Shown here: positions 7,246-15,928 of the stretch, piece by piece
Layout: each line of letters starts with the position of its first letter
How positions within the stretch are numbered: the stretch's first letter is position 1
Assembly (NCBI GenBank): GCA_965262485.1
Contig: OZ253540.1
Location: 1,054,001-1,118,000, forward strand
Reading direction: 5' to 3'
Length of the DNA: 64,000 nt
Source: Bin87 sp965262485
GTDB lineage: Bacteria > Chloroflexota > Dehalococcoidia > Lucifugimonadales > UBA3495
Position numbers and translations under genes: made by a program
The notes under the pieces: model-generated
The model's input: the letters and a program-made list of their open reading frames with translations, nothing else
Told to the model about the DNA's origin: nothing
The model's database searches: none

Positions 7246-9831
7246 CTACTCACATTTGTTCCATCCGCAGGAATAACAAGTCAGGCATCCTTCCTGGCTG
7301 ACGACCCCGCCATTGCACTCAGGGCAGCGCCCGGCGTAGGCGCCCGGCAGGGTTTGTGGAACGGGCGCCCCATTGCCGTTAGCCTTGCCAACTGCAGGAT
7401 GCGTGCTCAGATTTGGCTGCGGCGGCATCCACGGACGAACCTCGGGTCCATCTCCGCCGAAAGCCGGAGCGCCGGTGGGCAAAGTCAGTTGCACGCCGTC
7501 AGACGCGTTGGATTCGTTGGAGACGCCGCTGGTGATGCGGTCCAGGACGATGGCGACGGCGTCCGGACCGGAACGAACCAGGGTGCCGTCATCCCAGGCG
7601 GGGCAACAGGTGATACCGCTCAATTGCTGGGAAACCTCGCTGGCGTCGATACCGGCCCGCAATGCGAGGGACACCAGCCGCGAAACCGCTTCCAGCAGTG
7701 CAGCGTCGCAGCCGCCGGCTTTGCCCATGGTGCCGAAAACCTCGAACGGCTGCCCCTGATTATCCATATTCACGGTGACGTACATGTTGCCATGACCGGT
7801 GCGGACCCGTTCGGTAATACCCTGAGTTTGGCGGGGCCGCTCCCTGGGCACGCGGGGGCTTGGTACTTCGATGACAACGGGGTTGGATTCCGGCGTGGTT
7901 GACTTGTTGGCTGATCCCGTACTGAGCACCTGGTCTGCTTTGCTGCCATCCCGATAAACGGTAATTCCTTTGCAGCCCAAATTGTAAGCGCCCTGGTATG
8001 CCGCTGCCACATCGGCTACGGTTGCATCGTGGGGGAAGTTGATCGTCTTGGAAACGGCGTTGTCGGTATAGGTCTGGAACGCTCCCTGCATCTGGACATG
8101 CCATTGTGGGTTGATGTCGTGTGAAACGCGGAACACGTCCTTGACCCATCCGGGCACATCCAGGTCATCCAACGAACCCGAGTTCGCCAACTCCTCCATC
8201 AATTCGGAGGAGTAAAAACCTTCGTGGCGCGCCACGGCTTCGAAATACGCGTTGCCTTCGACCAGCCTGGTGTTATCCATCACGTTGCGAACGTAGGAGA
8301 GGGCGAACAATGGCTCGATGCCGCTGGACGCTCCGGCAATGATACTGATGGTTCCAGTGGGGGCGATGGTCACCGGCGCAGAATTTCGCATGGGTTGAGG
8401 GTTGGGGCCGCGATTGTAAACGCTGCGAGACCATTCCGGGAACACGCCGCGCCGGCTGGCAAGCTCTGCCGATGACCGGTAGGTTTGCTGTTGGACAAAC
8501 TGCATAACCTGTTCGGCCATTTGCAGCGCTGCTTCGCTGTCGTAGCGGATACCCATCTGGATCAAAAGGTCGGACCAGCCCATTACGCCCAGGCCGATGC
8601 GCCGTGTTTTGCGGCTCATCTCGGCAATTTCAGGGATGGGATACTCGTTCATGTCGATGACGCTGTCCAGCATGTGGACGGCGGTTGTTATCACTTCCGC
8701 CATGCGATCCCAGTCGATCTTCACGTCGTCATTCGTGTACGTCACCATCCGGGCCAGGTTCAGCGAACCCAGGTTGCAGGATTCGTAAGGCAACAGCGGT
8801 TGTTCCCCGCATGGATTGGTGGACTCAATATCGCCCAATTGGGGGTTGGGGTTGTCTCGGTTGATACGGTCCAGGAACACTATACCGGGGTCGCCGGTCC
8901 GCCAGGCCAACTCGGTCATGCGTTCGAATACTTCGCGGGCATTGAGTTGTTTTACGATCTGATCGGTACGAGGGTTGATGAGGTCGTATTCCTGGTCTCG
9001 CTGGACTTTCTGCATGAAATCCTCGGTTACGGCGACCGAGATATTGAAGTTGGTGAGGTGTTGCCCGTCTTCTTTGGAGGATATGAAGGACAGGATGTCG
9101 GGGTGAGTAACATGCAGGATGCCCATGTTAGCGCCGCGGCGCGTGCCACCCTGTTTCACCACATCGGTTGCGGCATCAAAGGCGTTGATAAAGCTGACCG
9201 GGCCGGACGCGACGCCGCCGGTGGAGCCCACAACGTCGCCCTCGGGCCTCAATCGGGAAAAGGCGAATCCGGTTCCGCCGCCGCTCTTATGGATGAGCGC
9301 AGTCTGCTTGACTTTGGTGAATATGGAATCCAATGAATCTTCCACCGGCAACACAAAACACGCGGAGAGTTGCTGCAGCTCGCGGCCGGCGTTCATAAGC
9401 GTGGGCGAGTTGGGCAGGAATTCCAGCCGTTGCATTACTTCGTAGAAACGCTGCTCGGTATCGCGCCGAACATGTTCCGACTCACCGTACAGCAGGTCGG
9501 ATTGAGAGAGGTTGTGGGCGACGCGACGGAACATGCCGTCCGGGTCTTCCAGAACGTTACCTTCCCGGTCTTTGGACAAGTAGCGCCGTTGCAATACCAC
9601 TTTGGCGTTATCGGTGAGATGCCCGTCCCGTTCGTTATGAGACCGGGCAATACCGGCGGCTACCATTGCATCCCGAATCCGGCTCCTGATAGATTCGGGC
9701 GAATCCTGGCCATTGTTCAAGCCGACGCTTCTTGCTGCTACCTCCACGATGTCCTCCTGCTTTTCAAAAACCAAGTCCCAATTTGATTGATTTTTGTTTT
9801 GGTCCCATATTCTCGCTGGTCGCTCGCCCAT
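7246..9831 (-). CDS. nrdJ: Adenosylcobalamin-dependent (class II) ribonucleotide reductase
   Basis: 861 aa. The barrel core has LEFLPNSPTLMNAGR, the substrate-proximal Cys in QQLSACFVLP, HKSGGGTGFAFSRLRP, and the catalytic N-x-C-x-E block NPCGEQPLLPYESCNLGSLN. A TSCPD-type domain follows (FEVFGTMGKAGGCDAALLEAV through GITCCPAW), and the tail ends in a four-Cys zinc-binding motif (CPEC...CYSCGWNKC). No N-terminal ATP-cone is obvious. It makes deoxyribonucleotides in the cytosol using a cobalamin radical without oxygen. The NrdR repressor lies upstream on the same strand. No cobalamin riboswitch was found nearby. Confidence 0.95.
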   Translation of the reverse strand: MGERPARIWDQNKNQSNWDLVFEKQEDIVEVAARSVGLNNGQDSPESIRSRIRDAMVAAGIARSHNERDGHLTDNAKVVLQRRYLSKDREGNVLEDPDGMFRRVAHNLSQSDLLYGESEHVRRDTEQRFYEVMQRLEFLPNSPTLMNAGRELQQLSACFVLPVEDSLDSIFTKVKQTALIHKSGGGTGFAFSRLRPEGDVVGSTGGVASGPVSFINAFDAATDVVKQGGTRRGANMGILHVTHPDILSFISSKEDGQHLTNFNISVAVTEDFMQKVQRDQEYDLINPRTDQIVKQLNAREVFERMTELAWRTGDPGIVFLDRINRDNPNPQLGDIESTNPCGEQPLLPYESCNLGSLNLARMVTYTNDDVKIDWDRMAEVITTAVHMLDSVIDMNEYPIPEIAEMSRKTRRIGLGVMGWSDLLIQMGIRYDSEAALQMAEQVMQFVQQQTYRSSAELASRRGVFPEWSRSVYNRGPNPQPMRNSAPVTIAPTGTISIIAGASSGIEPLFALSYVRNVMDNTRLVEGNAYFEAVARHEGFYSSELMEELANSGSLDDLDVPGWVKDVFRVSHDINPQWHVQMQGAFQTYTDNAVSKTINFPHDATVADVAAAYQGAYNLGCKGITVYRDGSKADQVLSTGSANKSTTPESNPVVIEVPSPRVPRERPRQTQGITERVRTGHGNMYVTVNMDNQGQPFEVFGTMGKAGGCDAALLEAVSRLVSLALRAGIDASEVSQQLSGITCCPAWDDGTLVRSGPDAVAIVLDRITSGVSNESNASDGVQLTLPTGAPAFGGDGPEVRPWMPPQPNLSTHPAVGKANGNGAPVPQTLPGAYAGRCPECNGGVVSQEGCLTCYSCGWNKCE

Positions 9832-9901
9832 CGGGGAGCATTTCTCAAAGGCGCCTTCGGAACCGGGGAGTATCGACGCCCAGTCCCGAACATTCCAATA
9901 T

Positions 9902-10348
9902 CTAAAAAAAGTTCACCTGCCTGACAGGATTCTTGCGCGTCATGCGAGTTGATAAATCCAAATCAAAACGCAGCCCCTTGTAAAAATAGAGGACTGGCAC
10001 TTCCCGCGCCGGCCGGAGGTCGAATCCCGTCAGTGTGGCCGCCACGTTCTGGACACGGTCGAATACACCGGGGGCGGAAACGGAGCGCTTACAGACTCGG
10101 CGAATCACTCCCAAATTCAAGGTAATTCCGAGTGAGGAAAGTATTTCGGTGATCTGATCGGCCATGTCTTTCAACGCACCATCAGCGACCGGGTTAGCGG
10201 CTTTGAGGAATATAGTCAAACCGTTTTGAGTGGTTTGGCAATCAATTACCGGGAAATTCTCTCCCAGCTGGCTGGCAATATGCGACTCGGTCCCGCTGGG
10301 GGATGGTCCGCAATTGATTTCGACTTTGTACTGGACAGAATTGTGCAT
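9902..10348 (-). CDS. Unknown 148-aa protein between nrdR and nrdJ
   Basis: ATG at 10348. Alternating strands and helices suggest a small alpha/beta fold: YKVEINCGPSPSG, NGLTIFLKAANPVADGALKDMADQITEILSSLGI, and a basic C-terminal half with VPVLYFYKGLRFDLDLSTRM. There is no signal peptide, metal motif or known signature. It ends 70 bases before nrdJ on the same strand, so co-regulation with the reductase is likely. I do not recognise the family. Confidence 0.65.
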   Translation of the reverse strand: MHNSVQYKVEINCGPSPSGTESHIASQLGENFPVIDCQTTQNGLTIFLKAANPVADGALKDMADQITEILSSLGITLNLGVIRRVCKRSVSAPGVFDRVQNVAATLTGFDLRPAREVPVLYFYKGLRFDLDLSTRMTRKNPVRQVNFF

Positions 10349-10512
10349 GTAAAAAAACTCCGAGAATTGTGCGCTTCAAACGGAAGCAATAGACACAGAT
10401 TTGGCGTTATCGGTCGTCTTTATATTGATTGTACGTCAGGTCGAGGGCGGGAGATTCCCGACGTTTGCCAAGAAAGCCCCCGCCTCGACCGCTGTTTCAG
10501 ACCGATAATGAA

Positions 10513-10791
10513 TCACGCAAACAGGTCATCTTCCTCCCGCGGCGCCGGCAATGCTGCCCAGCAACTGACCAAACAGGCCCGGGCTTCGCGATCCATGTCG
10601 TCTTGCAATTCGGAGAAGGGATTGGGTATCCACGAGCCACTTACGTCCTCGTCATTGACTTGCCAGTCAGACGGGACCCACATCTTCCGCAGCATCTCCT
10701 CCATGTCGTGGACCCGATTGTTGTGGGTCAACAGCCTGGTAAAGGCGGAGTACTGAACGCTGCTGCTCATAATGGTGTTGAACACCTCCAT
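10513..10791 (-). CDS. Unknown 92-aa acidic protein after nrdR
   Basis: Hypothetical. The frame is open from an ATG at 10908 that touches the nrdR stop (TAAATG), so translational coupling is possible. The residues before MEVFNTIMSSSVQYSAF are compositionally odd, so I placed the start at 10791; 10770 is another option. The body is acidic and helical (RVHDMEEMLRKMWVPSDWQVNDED) and ends in EEDDLFA. No domain is recognised. The boundary is uncertain. Confidence 0.5.
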   Translation of the reverse strand: MEVFNTIMSSSVQYSAFTRLLTHNNRVHDMEEMLRKMWVPSDWQVNDEDVSGSWIPNPFSELQDDMDREARACLVSCWAALPAPREEDDLFA

Positions 10792-10908
10792 AGAAATTTG
10801 GGGTAAGTGGCGAGCTTGTGGGTTCAGTTTGAACCGGGGCACACTGCGATGGTGGCAATGCAGTGATGCCCTAATTCGCAAAGTTGGTTGGATCTGGTGA
10901 TTCGTCAT

Positions 10909-11448
10909 TTACGGGCGCCCAGTCGACCGGTTGCGGCGAGTGGGTGATTGTCGGCGCGACCGGCGTGTCTCGACCGCAGCCACCCCGATCAACGGTTCGG
11001 GTTGGCCGAGCTGGAAGGACCTGGCCTGCTCCTCGAAGTCGGCGGCATTCTGAAAGTCGTAATACACCGAAGCATAGCGAACGTAGGCGACTTCATCCAG
11101 GAGACGCAGACGGTCGAGTACCATCAATCCGAGGTCGCGGGACTTGACCACGCCGCTGCCGGAACGCTGCAATTCTGCCTCAATGTCATCTGCCATTTTG
11201 TCGATGTCCCGTCGTGGAATGGGTCTGCGCGTGCAGGCCATGTTGATTCCGGCCAGCAACTTGTCGCGGCTGAACTCCTGGCGGTGGCCGTCGCGTTTTT
11301 CTACCTGCAGCACGGTCATCCTGACGACTTCGATCGTAGTGAACCGGTTGTTGCATGCCTGGCATTCGCGGCGGCGGCGAATGCCGATTTCAGTATCGCG
11401 GGAATCGGTGACCTTGCTTTGGTTTTCTTCACAATAAGGGCATTTCAT
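10909..11448 (-). CDS. nrdR: Transcriptional repressor NrdR
   Basis: 179 aa. The N-terminal zinc ribbon is MKCPYCEENQSKVTDSRDTE with a second pair CQACNNRFTT, followed by an ATP-cone (VEKRDGHRQEFSRDKLLAGINMAC). NrdR senses (d)ATP and represses ribonucleotide reductase genes. The C-terminus (VETRRSRRQSPTRRNRSTGRP) is an extended basic tail beyond the usual 150-160 aa. nrdJ lies downstream on the same strand, matching its role. Confidence 0.95.
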   Translation of the reverse strand: MKCPYCEENQSKVTDSRDTEIGIRRRRECQACNNRFTTIEVVRMTVLQVEKRDGHRQEFSRDKLLAGINMACTRRPIPRRDIDKMADDIEAELQRSGSGVVKSRDLGLMVLDRLRLLDEVAYVRYASVYYDFQNAADFEEQARSFQLGQPEPLIGVAAVETRRSRRQSPTRRNRSTGRP

Positions 11449-11494
11449 TTGCAGGTCCGATGCTTGGTCGATTTTTCAAACAATTTTTGTAAAT

Positions 11495-11537
11495 AGCACA
11501 TATTGTGCTTGTGACCAATAATACTACAATTTGTTGT
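11495..11537 (-). promoter_or_regulatory. Candidate NrdR boxes upstream of nrdR
   Basis: AGCACATATTGTGCT at 11495-11509 is a near-perfect palindrome with the CACA/TGTG arms typical of NrdR boxes. A weaker copy, ACTACAATTTGTTGT, lies at 11523-11537, with centres about 28 bases apart. Known boxes occur as pairs near a three-turn spacing. The location before nrdR suggests autoregulation. The match to consensus is by eye. Confidence 0.4.
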
Positions 11538-11691
11538 GGGCAGAAATATAACATGGGCGGACATTGCCCTGTCAATTTGAACGAGGATGCAGATTTCCAG
11601 CAATTTTAGTCAATCTTGCAGCGCCTGACCACGGCTCTCACCGATGATTGGCAAAGGTTGAAGATTACGCGCCGAATTAACCCGGTTTCAC

Positions 11692-11727
11692 GAAAACGGC
11701 CCCCTTTCCAAATCGGAGAGGGGGCCG
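11692..11727 (-). terminator. Rho-independent terminator after ftsZ
   Basis: On the minus strand, CGGCCCCCTCTCC pairs with GGAAAGGGGGCCG (one mismatch) around a five-base loop and is followed by TTTTC. It lies about 27 bases past the ftsZ stop. Confidence 0.75.
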
Positions 11728-11753
11728 TAACCCGGAGAAGATTAAACGCGCGT

Positions 11754-12896
11754 TTAGCGGTAGAATCCCCGGCGGTTTTGCCGATGCTGGAGGAAAGTCG
11801 GCAAATCGTAATCGCGACGGTCTGGAACATCCATTTCGCCAAGCAGTTTCGATATGTCGTCTTCCGCCTGAGGCGAATCCACCGGGAAATCGGCAGCAAC
11901 CATGGTCATCTTCACTTCGTCGTCCAACCGGGGATCCCGACTGGTTCCGAAGATGATATTGGCATCGGGATCTGCCAGGTCTTCGACCACAGTGGCCGCC
12001 TCCTGCACTTCCTGAAGCGACAAGTTGTTGCCTCCCGTGAGTACGAACAAGATGCGACGGGAGCCTTCGAGCGAGATGTCCAGCAGGGGGCTCTCCGTAC
12101 ACTGTCGGGCGGCTTCTTTAGCCCGGCCCTGACCCCGGCCCCGGCCTATGGACAGCCACGCCTGGCCGGCCCCGGTGAGGATGGTTTTGACGTCGGCGAA
12201 GTCCACATTGATTTCCCCGGGGACGGTAACCACCTCTGCGATGGCCGTAATGCCCTGATGCAGCACCGAGTCCGCCAATTTGAGGGCGTCTTCCCACGAG
12301 TACGAATCTGATTGTTCGTTGTTCAAAGCCAGCAGGCGGTCGTTGGGAATCACGATCATCGTATCCACGTGCTCCCGCAACCGCTCCAGGCCTTCCTCAG
12401 CGTTTCGCCGGCGTGTCTGGGCTTCAAATCCGAAGGGGCGGCTTACTACCGCGATGGTTAGCGCTCCGCTTTCCTTGGCGATCTGGGCGACCACGGGCGC
12501 CGCTCCCGTGCCGGTTCCTCCACCCATACCGACCGCGAGGAAAACCATGTCGGATCCGCGAACCGCCTGTTCAATGTCACCGCGGGATTCTTCTGCAGCC
12601 TGGCGTCCCAATTCCGGTTGAGAGCCGGCTCCCAGGCCGCGGGTGAGATTTCGGCCCAGGGCGATACGGTAGTGCACATCGCACCGGGACAAATGCTGCG
12701 AGTCCGTATTCATAGCGTAGTATTCGACAACAGGGAGTTTGTCTTTGTACATCCGGCTGACCGCGTTGGATCCGCCCCCGCCCACACCCAGAACCTTAAT
12801 GAGTGGGACGCCGCGGCCGATTTCAGGAATCATGCCGTCGCTTTCGTCGAATCCCGTGTCGGGCTCCCAGGATGCGGAGTTATCGGGGAAAATCAT
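11754..12896 (-). CDS. ftsZ: Cell division GTPase FtsZ
   Basis: 380 aa from the ATG at 12896, which has GGAGG about 10 bases upstream; the frame is open to 13022. The tubulin signature GMGGGTGTGAAPVVA binds GTP (about residues 120-135), NTDSQHL precedes it, and the T7 loop NVDFADVKTIL is intact. The C-terminal peptide DYDLPTFLQHRQNRR matches the conserved tail that docks on FtsA. It polymerises into the Z ring at midcell. It follows ftsA by 138 bases, with no mur or ftsQ/W genes between rsmH and here. Confidence 0.97.
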   Translation of the reverse strand: MIFPDNSASWEPDTGFDESDGMIPEIGRGVPLIKVLGVGGGGSNAVSRMYKDKLPVVEYYAMNTDSQHLSRCDVHYRIALGRNLTRGLGAGSQPELGRQAAEESRGDIEQAVRGSDMVFLAVGMGGGTGTGAAPVVAQIAKESGALTIAVVSRPFGFEAQTRRRNAEEGLERLREHVDTMIVIPNDRLLALNNEQSDSYSWEDALKLADSVLHQGITAIAEVVTVPGEINVDFADVKTILTGAGQAWLSIGRGRGQGRAKEAARQCTESPLLDISLEGSRRILFVLTGGNNLSLQEVQEAATVVEDLADPDANIIFGTSRDPRLDDEVKMTMVAADFPVDSPQAEDDISKLLGEMDVPDRRDYDLPTFLQHRQNRRGFYR

Positions 12897-13034
12897 CGTT
12901 GTTGGTCCTCCTGGTTGGTAATTTTCTAGTGGTCGTTTGGTTGGCGTATTGGTTCCGGTGAGATGGTGATCAGGTCTTTGTGGGTTAGCTGGAGCGCGAA
13001 TCCAACGCCGGCGGTTGCGCAAACTGGGTTGGCG

Positions 13035-14309
13035 CTATCCGCCGCCCGATGGGCGGGCGCTGGATCGCGAAAATGGGCGGCGCAGCAACGAACCGGGTGA
13101 CCAGTTCCGATCTCCCTCTCCTCGAACTCGGCCCCGATCAGGCTGGTTTCGGTGCTTTACCGCCCATTGCAACACGCCCAATGCCGCTGCGTACTCTGGC
13201 TGGCGCAACGATTCGGGTAGCCCGGCGTACCACAGGGGCACTCCGATCCGAACCTGCGTCCTCAGGCCGCGGGCGGTCATTTCGGCAAATCCCGGCATTC
13301 GAGAACCTCCACCCGTCAAAACGATACCGCCCGCTGGAGCGGTATCCATGCCGGCGTGGGATAATTCCCGCTGAATCAGCTTCAACATCTGGAGAGACCG
13401 CAGGTATAGTGGTTCACAGAATTCTTGACGCTGTACGATCCGTCTGGGGTGGACCTGGGTAGCTGGCATAACTATTTCTTCGTCCGGAGACAATTCCTCC
13501 GGCAGAACGTGCCCGTGCTGAATCTTCAAGTCTTCTGCCATTTGAAAAGGCACTCTCATGGCAATCGCCATATCGCGGGTTAACTGATTGCCACCCATCG
13601 GTATTACGGACGAATAGCAGGGAGTTCCTTCCCGGTAACACGCGATTTTGATCGTCCCGGCGCCGACGTCGATGGTGGCTACACCCATTTCCCTTTCATC
13701 GGCGGTGAGTGTGCCCTCTGCCGTTGCCAGCGGGTGCGATACCAATCCCTCGACGTGGATTTTGCACATCTCCAGGGCGCGGACGATGTTTCCCAGGGGA
13801 ACCGACTTTCCCCTGACGATGTGGGCTTCCAGCTGAAGCTCGTTCGTGTGCAAGCCGGTTGGATTTCCCACACCCGAGGTCCCGTCCAGGTGGTACCGCA
13901 TGGGGATGATGTGCAGTACCTGTTCGCTTCGGCTATCAAGTTGATTCTGATAGTTTCCGGACGTTCCGTTCATCAGTGAACGGAGATGATGCTCGTTGAC
14001 GGTGAGCAATTCGTTGCCGTCGCCCAGCATTTCGCGGGAATTTTCGCTGATCAAGTGATCGCCGTTGACGACGGCGAAAAAATCGTTCACCGGATTACGT
14101 CCAACATACCTGAAACATTCCTTCAGGCTGTCGCGTATTGACTCCCGCACTTCAGCAAAATCGTCAATAGTCCCTTGACGCACGCCCAATGACGGCGCCG
14201 AGCCCGTACCCAACGGTTTTAGTTCACCCTCAGATCCCAGGCGGGCCACGACGGAGAAAACCTTATTGGTACCAATATCGATTGCGGCGTAAATTGGTTC
14301 CCTTGGCAT
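13035..14309 (-). CDS. ftsA: Cell division actin homologue FtsA
   Basis: 424 aa. The actin-type ATPase blocks are YAAIDIGTNKVFSVVAR (phosphate 1), GVATIDVGAGTIKIACYREG (phosphate 2) and GGIVLTGGGSRMPGF (adenosine). The 1C subdomain lies near residues 85-165. The C-terminal region is basic and ends in SSARPSGGG; an amphipathic membrane helix may be present (SLLRRPFSRSS) but is short. FtsA tethers FtsZ to the membrane. The start has AAAGGA a few bases upstream. Confidence 0.94.
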   Translation of the reverse strand: MPREPIYAAIDIGTNKVFSVVARLGSEGELKPLGTGSAPSLGVRQGTIDDFAEVRESIRDSLKECFRYVGRNPVNDFFAVVNGDHLISENSREMLGDGNELLTVNEHHLRSLMNGTSGNYQNQLDSRSEQVLHIIPMRYHLDGTSGVGNPTGLHTNELQLEAHIVRGKSVPLGNIVRALEMCKIHVEGLVSHPLATAEGTLTADEREMGVATIDVGAGTIKIACYREGTPCYSSVIPMGGNQLTRDMAIAMRVPFQMAEDLKIQHGHVLPEELSPDEEIVMPATQVHPRRIVQRQEFCEPLYLRSLQMLKLIQRELSHAGMDTAPAGGIVLTGGGSRMPGFAEMTARGLRTQVRIGVPLWYAGLPESLRQPEYAAALGVLQWAVKHRNQPDRGRVRGEGDRNWSPGSLLRRPFSRSSARPSGGG

Positions 14310-14399
14310 CTGCTAAATCCTTTTTGTGCAGTTCATGTAATAGCTATGTGATTCCATTTGTGGTCGTAGTCGAACGGTTTGGAGGGCAATAAACGGGCC

Positions 14400-15341
14400 T
14401 CAGATGCGCTCCACGGCTCGAAGCCGCGCACTGCGGCTGCGGGGGTTGCCCGCGATTTCCTGGGCTGACGGGCGGACGACTCTTCGGCGCACCGCGCGCA
14501 TCGTGGGAACGTGGTTACAAACGCACTCCGGCAATGCCGGGGGACAGATACAGGTGGCTGTCGCGCGGTCAATCCAGGTCTTGACAATGCGGTCTTCAAG
14601 GCTGTGGTAACTGATGATTACGCCACGCCCTCCCGGTTCCAGCAGGTCAGTAATCACGTCCAAACCCGTGGTGAGCTGGTCCAGCTCCTGATTGACCACT
14701 ATCCGCAACGCCTGAAACGTTCTCGTTGCCGGGTGGATGCCGCCACGGCGTCCTCCAACCGCTCGCGTGATTACGTCTGCCAGTTGGCCGGTAGTGGTTA
14801 CCGGACGGTTGGCGACGATTGCCCGGGCGATGGCACGGCTGCGACGTTCCTCTCCGAACTGGTAGATCAGGTCAGCCAGTTCCGACTCCTGGGTACGGTT
14901 GGCGTAATCTGCCGCCGTGGCTCCAACGGGGTCGTAACGCATATCCAGGGGTTCGTCACTTTGAAAAGACAAGCCGTAGCCATCGACTTCAATCTGGCGG
15001 GAAGAGAATCCCAAATCCAGCAAAACCCCGCTCACCGACGTGATGGAGAATTGCCCCGCAATGCGATCCATCTCCGCGTAACTGCCGTGGGCGAGAATCG
15101 CCCGGTTCCCGAAGCGCGTCAAGCGCTGGCGGGCAACGGCCAACGCCCGAGGGTCCCGATCAATGGCAAGCACGGTGCCGTGTGGGGCGCAGAGATCGAG
15201 TAACGCCAACGTGTGCCCGCCTTCGCCCACGGTGCCGTCGATGTACGTACCGCCGGAACGAACGTCCAGATACTCCATCGTTTCGGACACCATCACCGGA
15301 GCATGATGGATGCGGTCTTTTTCGTCCGGGTTGGTTGGCAT
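14400..15341 (-). CDS. rsmH: 16S rRNA m4C1402 methyltransferase
   Basis: 313 aa from the ATG at 15341; in-frame ATG codons at 15422 and 15473 would add non-conserved residues. Motifs are HHAPVMVSETMEYL, the SAM site YIDGTVGEGGHTLALL, LDLGFSSRQIE, and the C-terminal block GGRGVIISYHSLEDRIVKTW. It methylates N4 of C1402 in 16S rRNA. rsmH heads dcw clusters in bacteria; here ftsA follows directly after 90 bases. Confidence 0.95.
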   Translation of the reverse strand: MPTNPDEKDRIHHAPVMVSETMEYLDVRSGGTYIDGTVGEGGHTLALLDLCAPHGTVLAIDRDPRALAVARQRLTRFGNRAILAHGSYAEMDRIAGQFSITSVSGVLLDLGFSSRQIEVDGYGLSFQSDEPLDMRYDPVGATAADYANRTQESELADLIYQFGEERRSRAIARAIVANRPVTTTGQLADVITRAVGGRRGGIHPATRTFQALRIVVNQELDQLTTGLDVITDLLEPGGRGVIISYHSLEDRIVKTWIDRATATCICPPALPECVCNHVPTMRAVRRRVVRPSAQEIAGNPRSRSARLRAVERI

Positions 15342-15928
15342 ATTTCCGTGTTCCCAGCGTACGAACCTGGCCGACGACGTAGAGTACGTTGGTTGCTCAA
15401 TTTTTGTTTCAACCAGGGTCATTGGCGCTTCTACCCAATTGGAGTCAGTTTGGATGTCACTATCGTCCAACACTCACCAAACGGAAATTTTGATGCCCTC
15501 GTGCATGAACCGATCCCGGAACTCAACCGCGCAGGTTAACGACAGGGCTGGCAATACCAACCCATACGCGCGCTATTTCCATCGCGAGGGCATTTCGAGT
15601 CTGCTGGTGGCAATGTAACAAAGGCGCGGGTGACAACGCCTACTATAAAAGGTGCGATGTTTAATGATTTTTGTAAAATACCAAATTTGGTCTAAATCTG
15701 ATGGGGTGGCGGCAATTAGGCCCACGATGGCGTTGGGGCGCTCGTTGGGGGGTTCGTGGAGCTGACTCCGGCAGCTGGCTCGCTGCGCTTGAAGATGTCA
15801 GGCGGGTCGTGCCAACTTCCGCCGTAACTGTGGTTGTGCTATACTCAACACCCATCCGGGCAGCCCGGCGTCGACCGCCCCTGCCCGGTGCATTTTGTGA
15901 ATCATTTGCGCGCTGGAGTGAATTAGCG
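15342..15928. other. Divergent intergenic region, rsmH / tig
   Basis: About 590 bases. It holds a perfect 12-bp palindrome ACCAAATTTGGT at 15680-15691 in an AT-rich stretch, and an extended -10 promoter candidate for tig near 15840. The tig frame stays open upstream to 15701, but the encoded residues are Trp/Arg-rich and unlike any trigger factor. I see no other gene. The palindrome could be an operator; no factor can be named. Confidence 0.5.
15837..15845 (+). promoter_or_regulatory. Extended -10 promoter candidate for tig
   Basis: TGCTATACT matches an extended -10 (TGn plus TATACT) about 80 bases before the tig start. The -35 position (TTCCGC) is poor, as is common for extended -10 promoters. 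Visual call only. Confidence 0.35.

Larger units (their letters stand above)
11449..11753. other. Intergenic region between ftsZ and nrdR
   Basis: About 305 bases without a gene. It holds the AT-rich nrdR leader with two palindrome-like candidate operators (see separate entry) at the nrdR side, and the ftsZ terminator near 11700. I see nothing else in it. Confidence 0.6.

Noticed and set aside
9832..10512. Cobalamin riboswitch in front of nrdJ
   Set aside because: No B12-box (GCCACTG-like) sequence or long structured leader was found on the minus strand.
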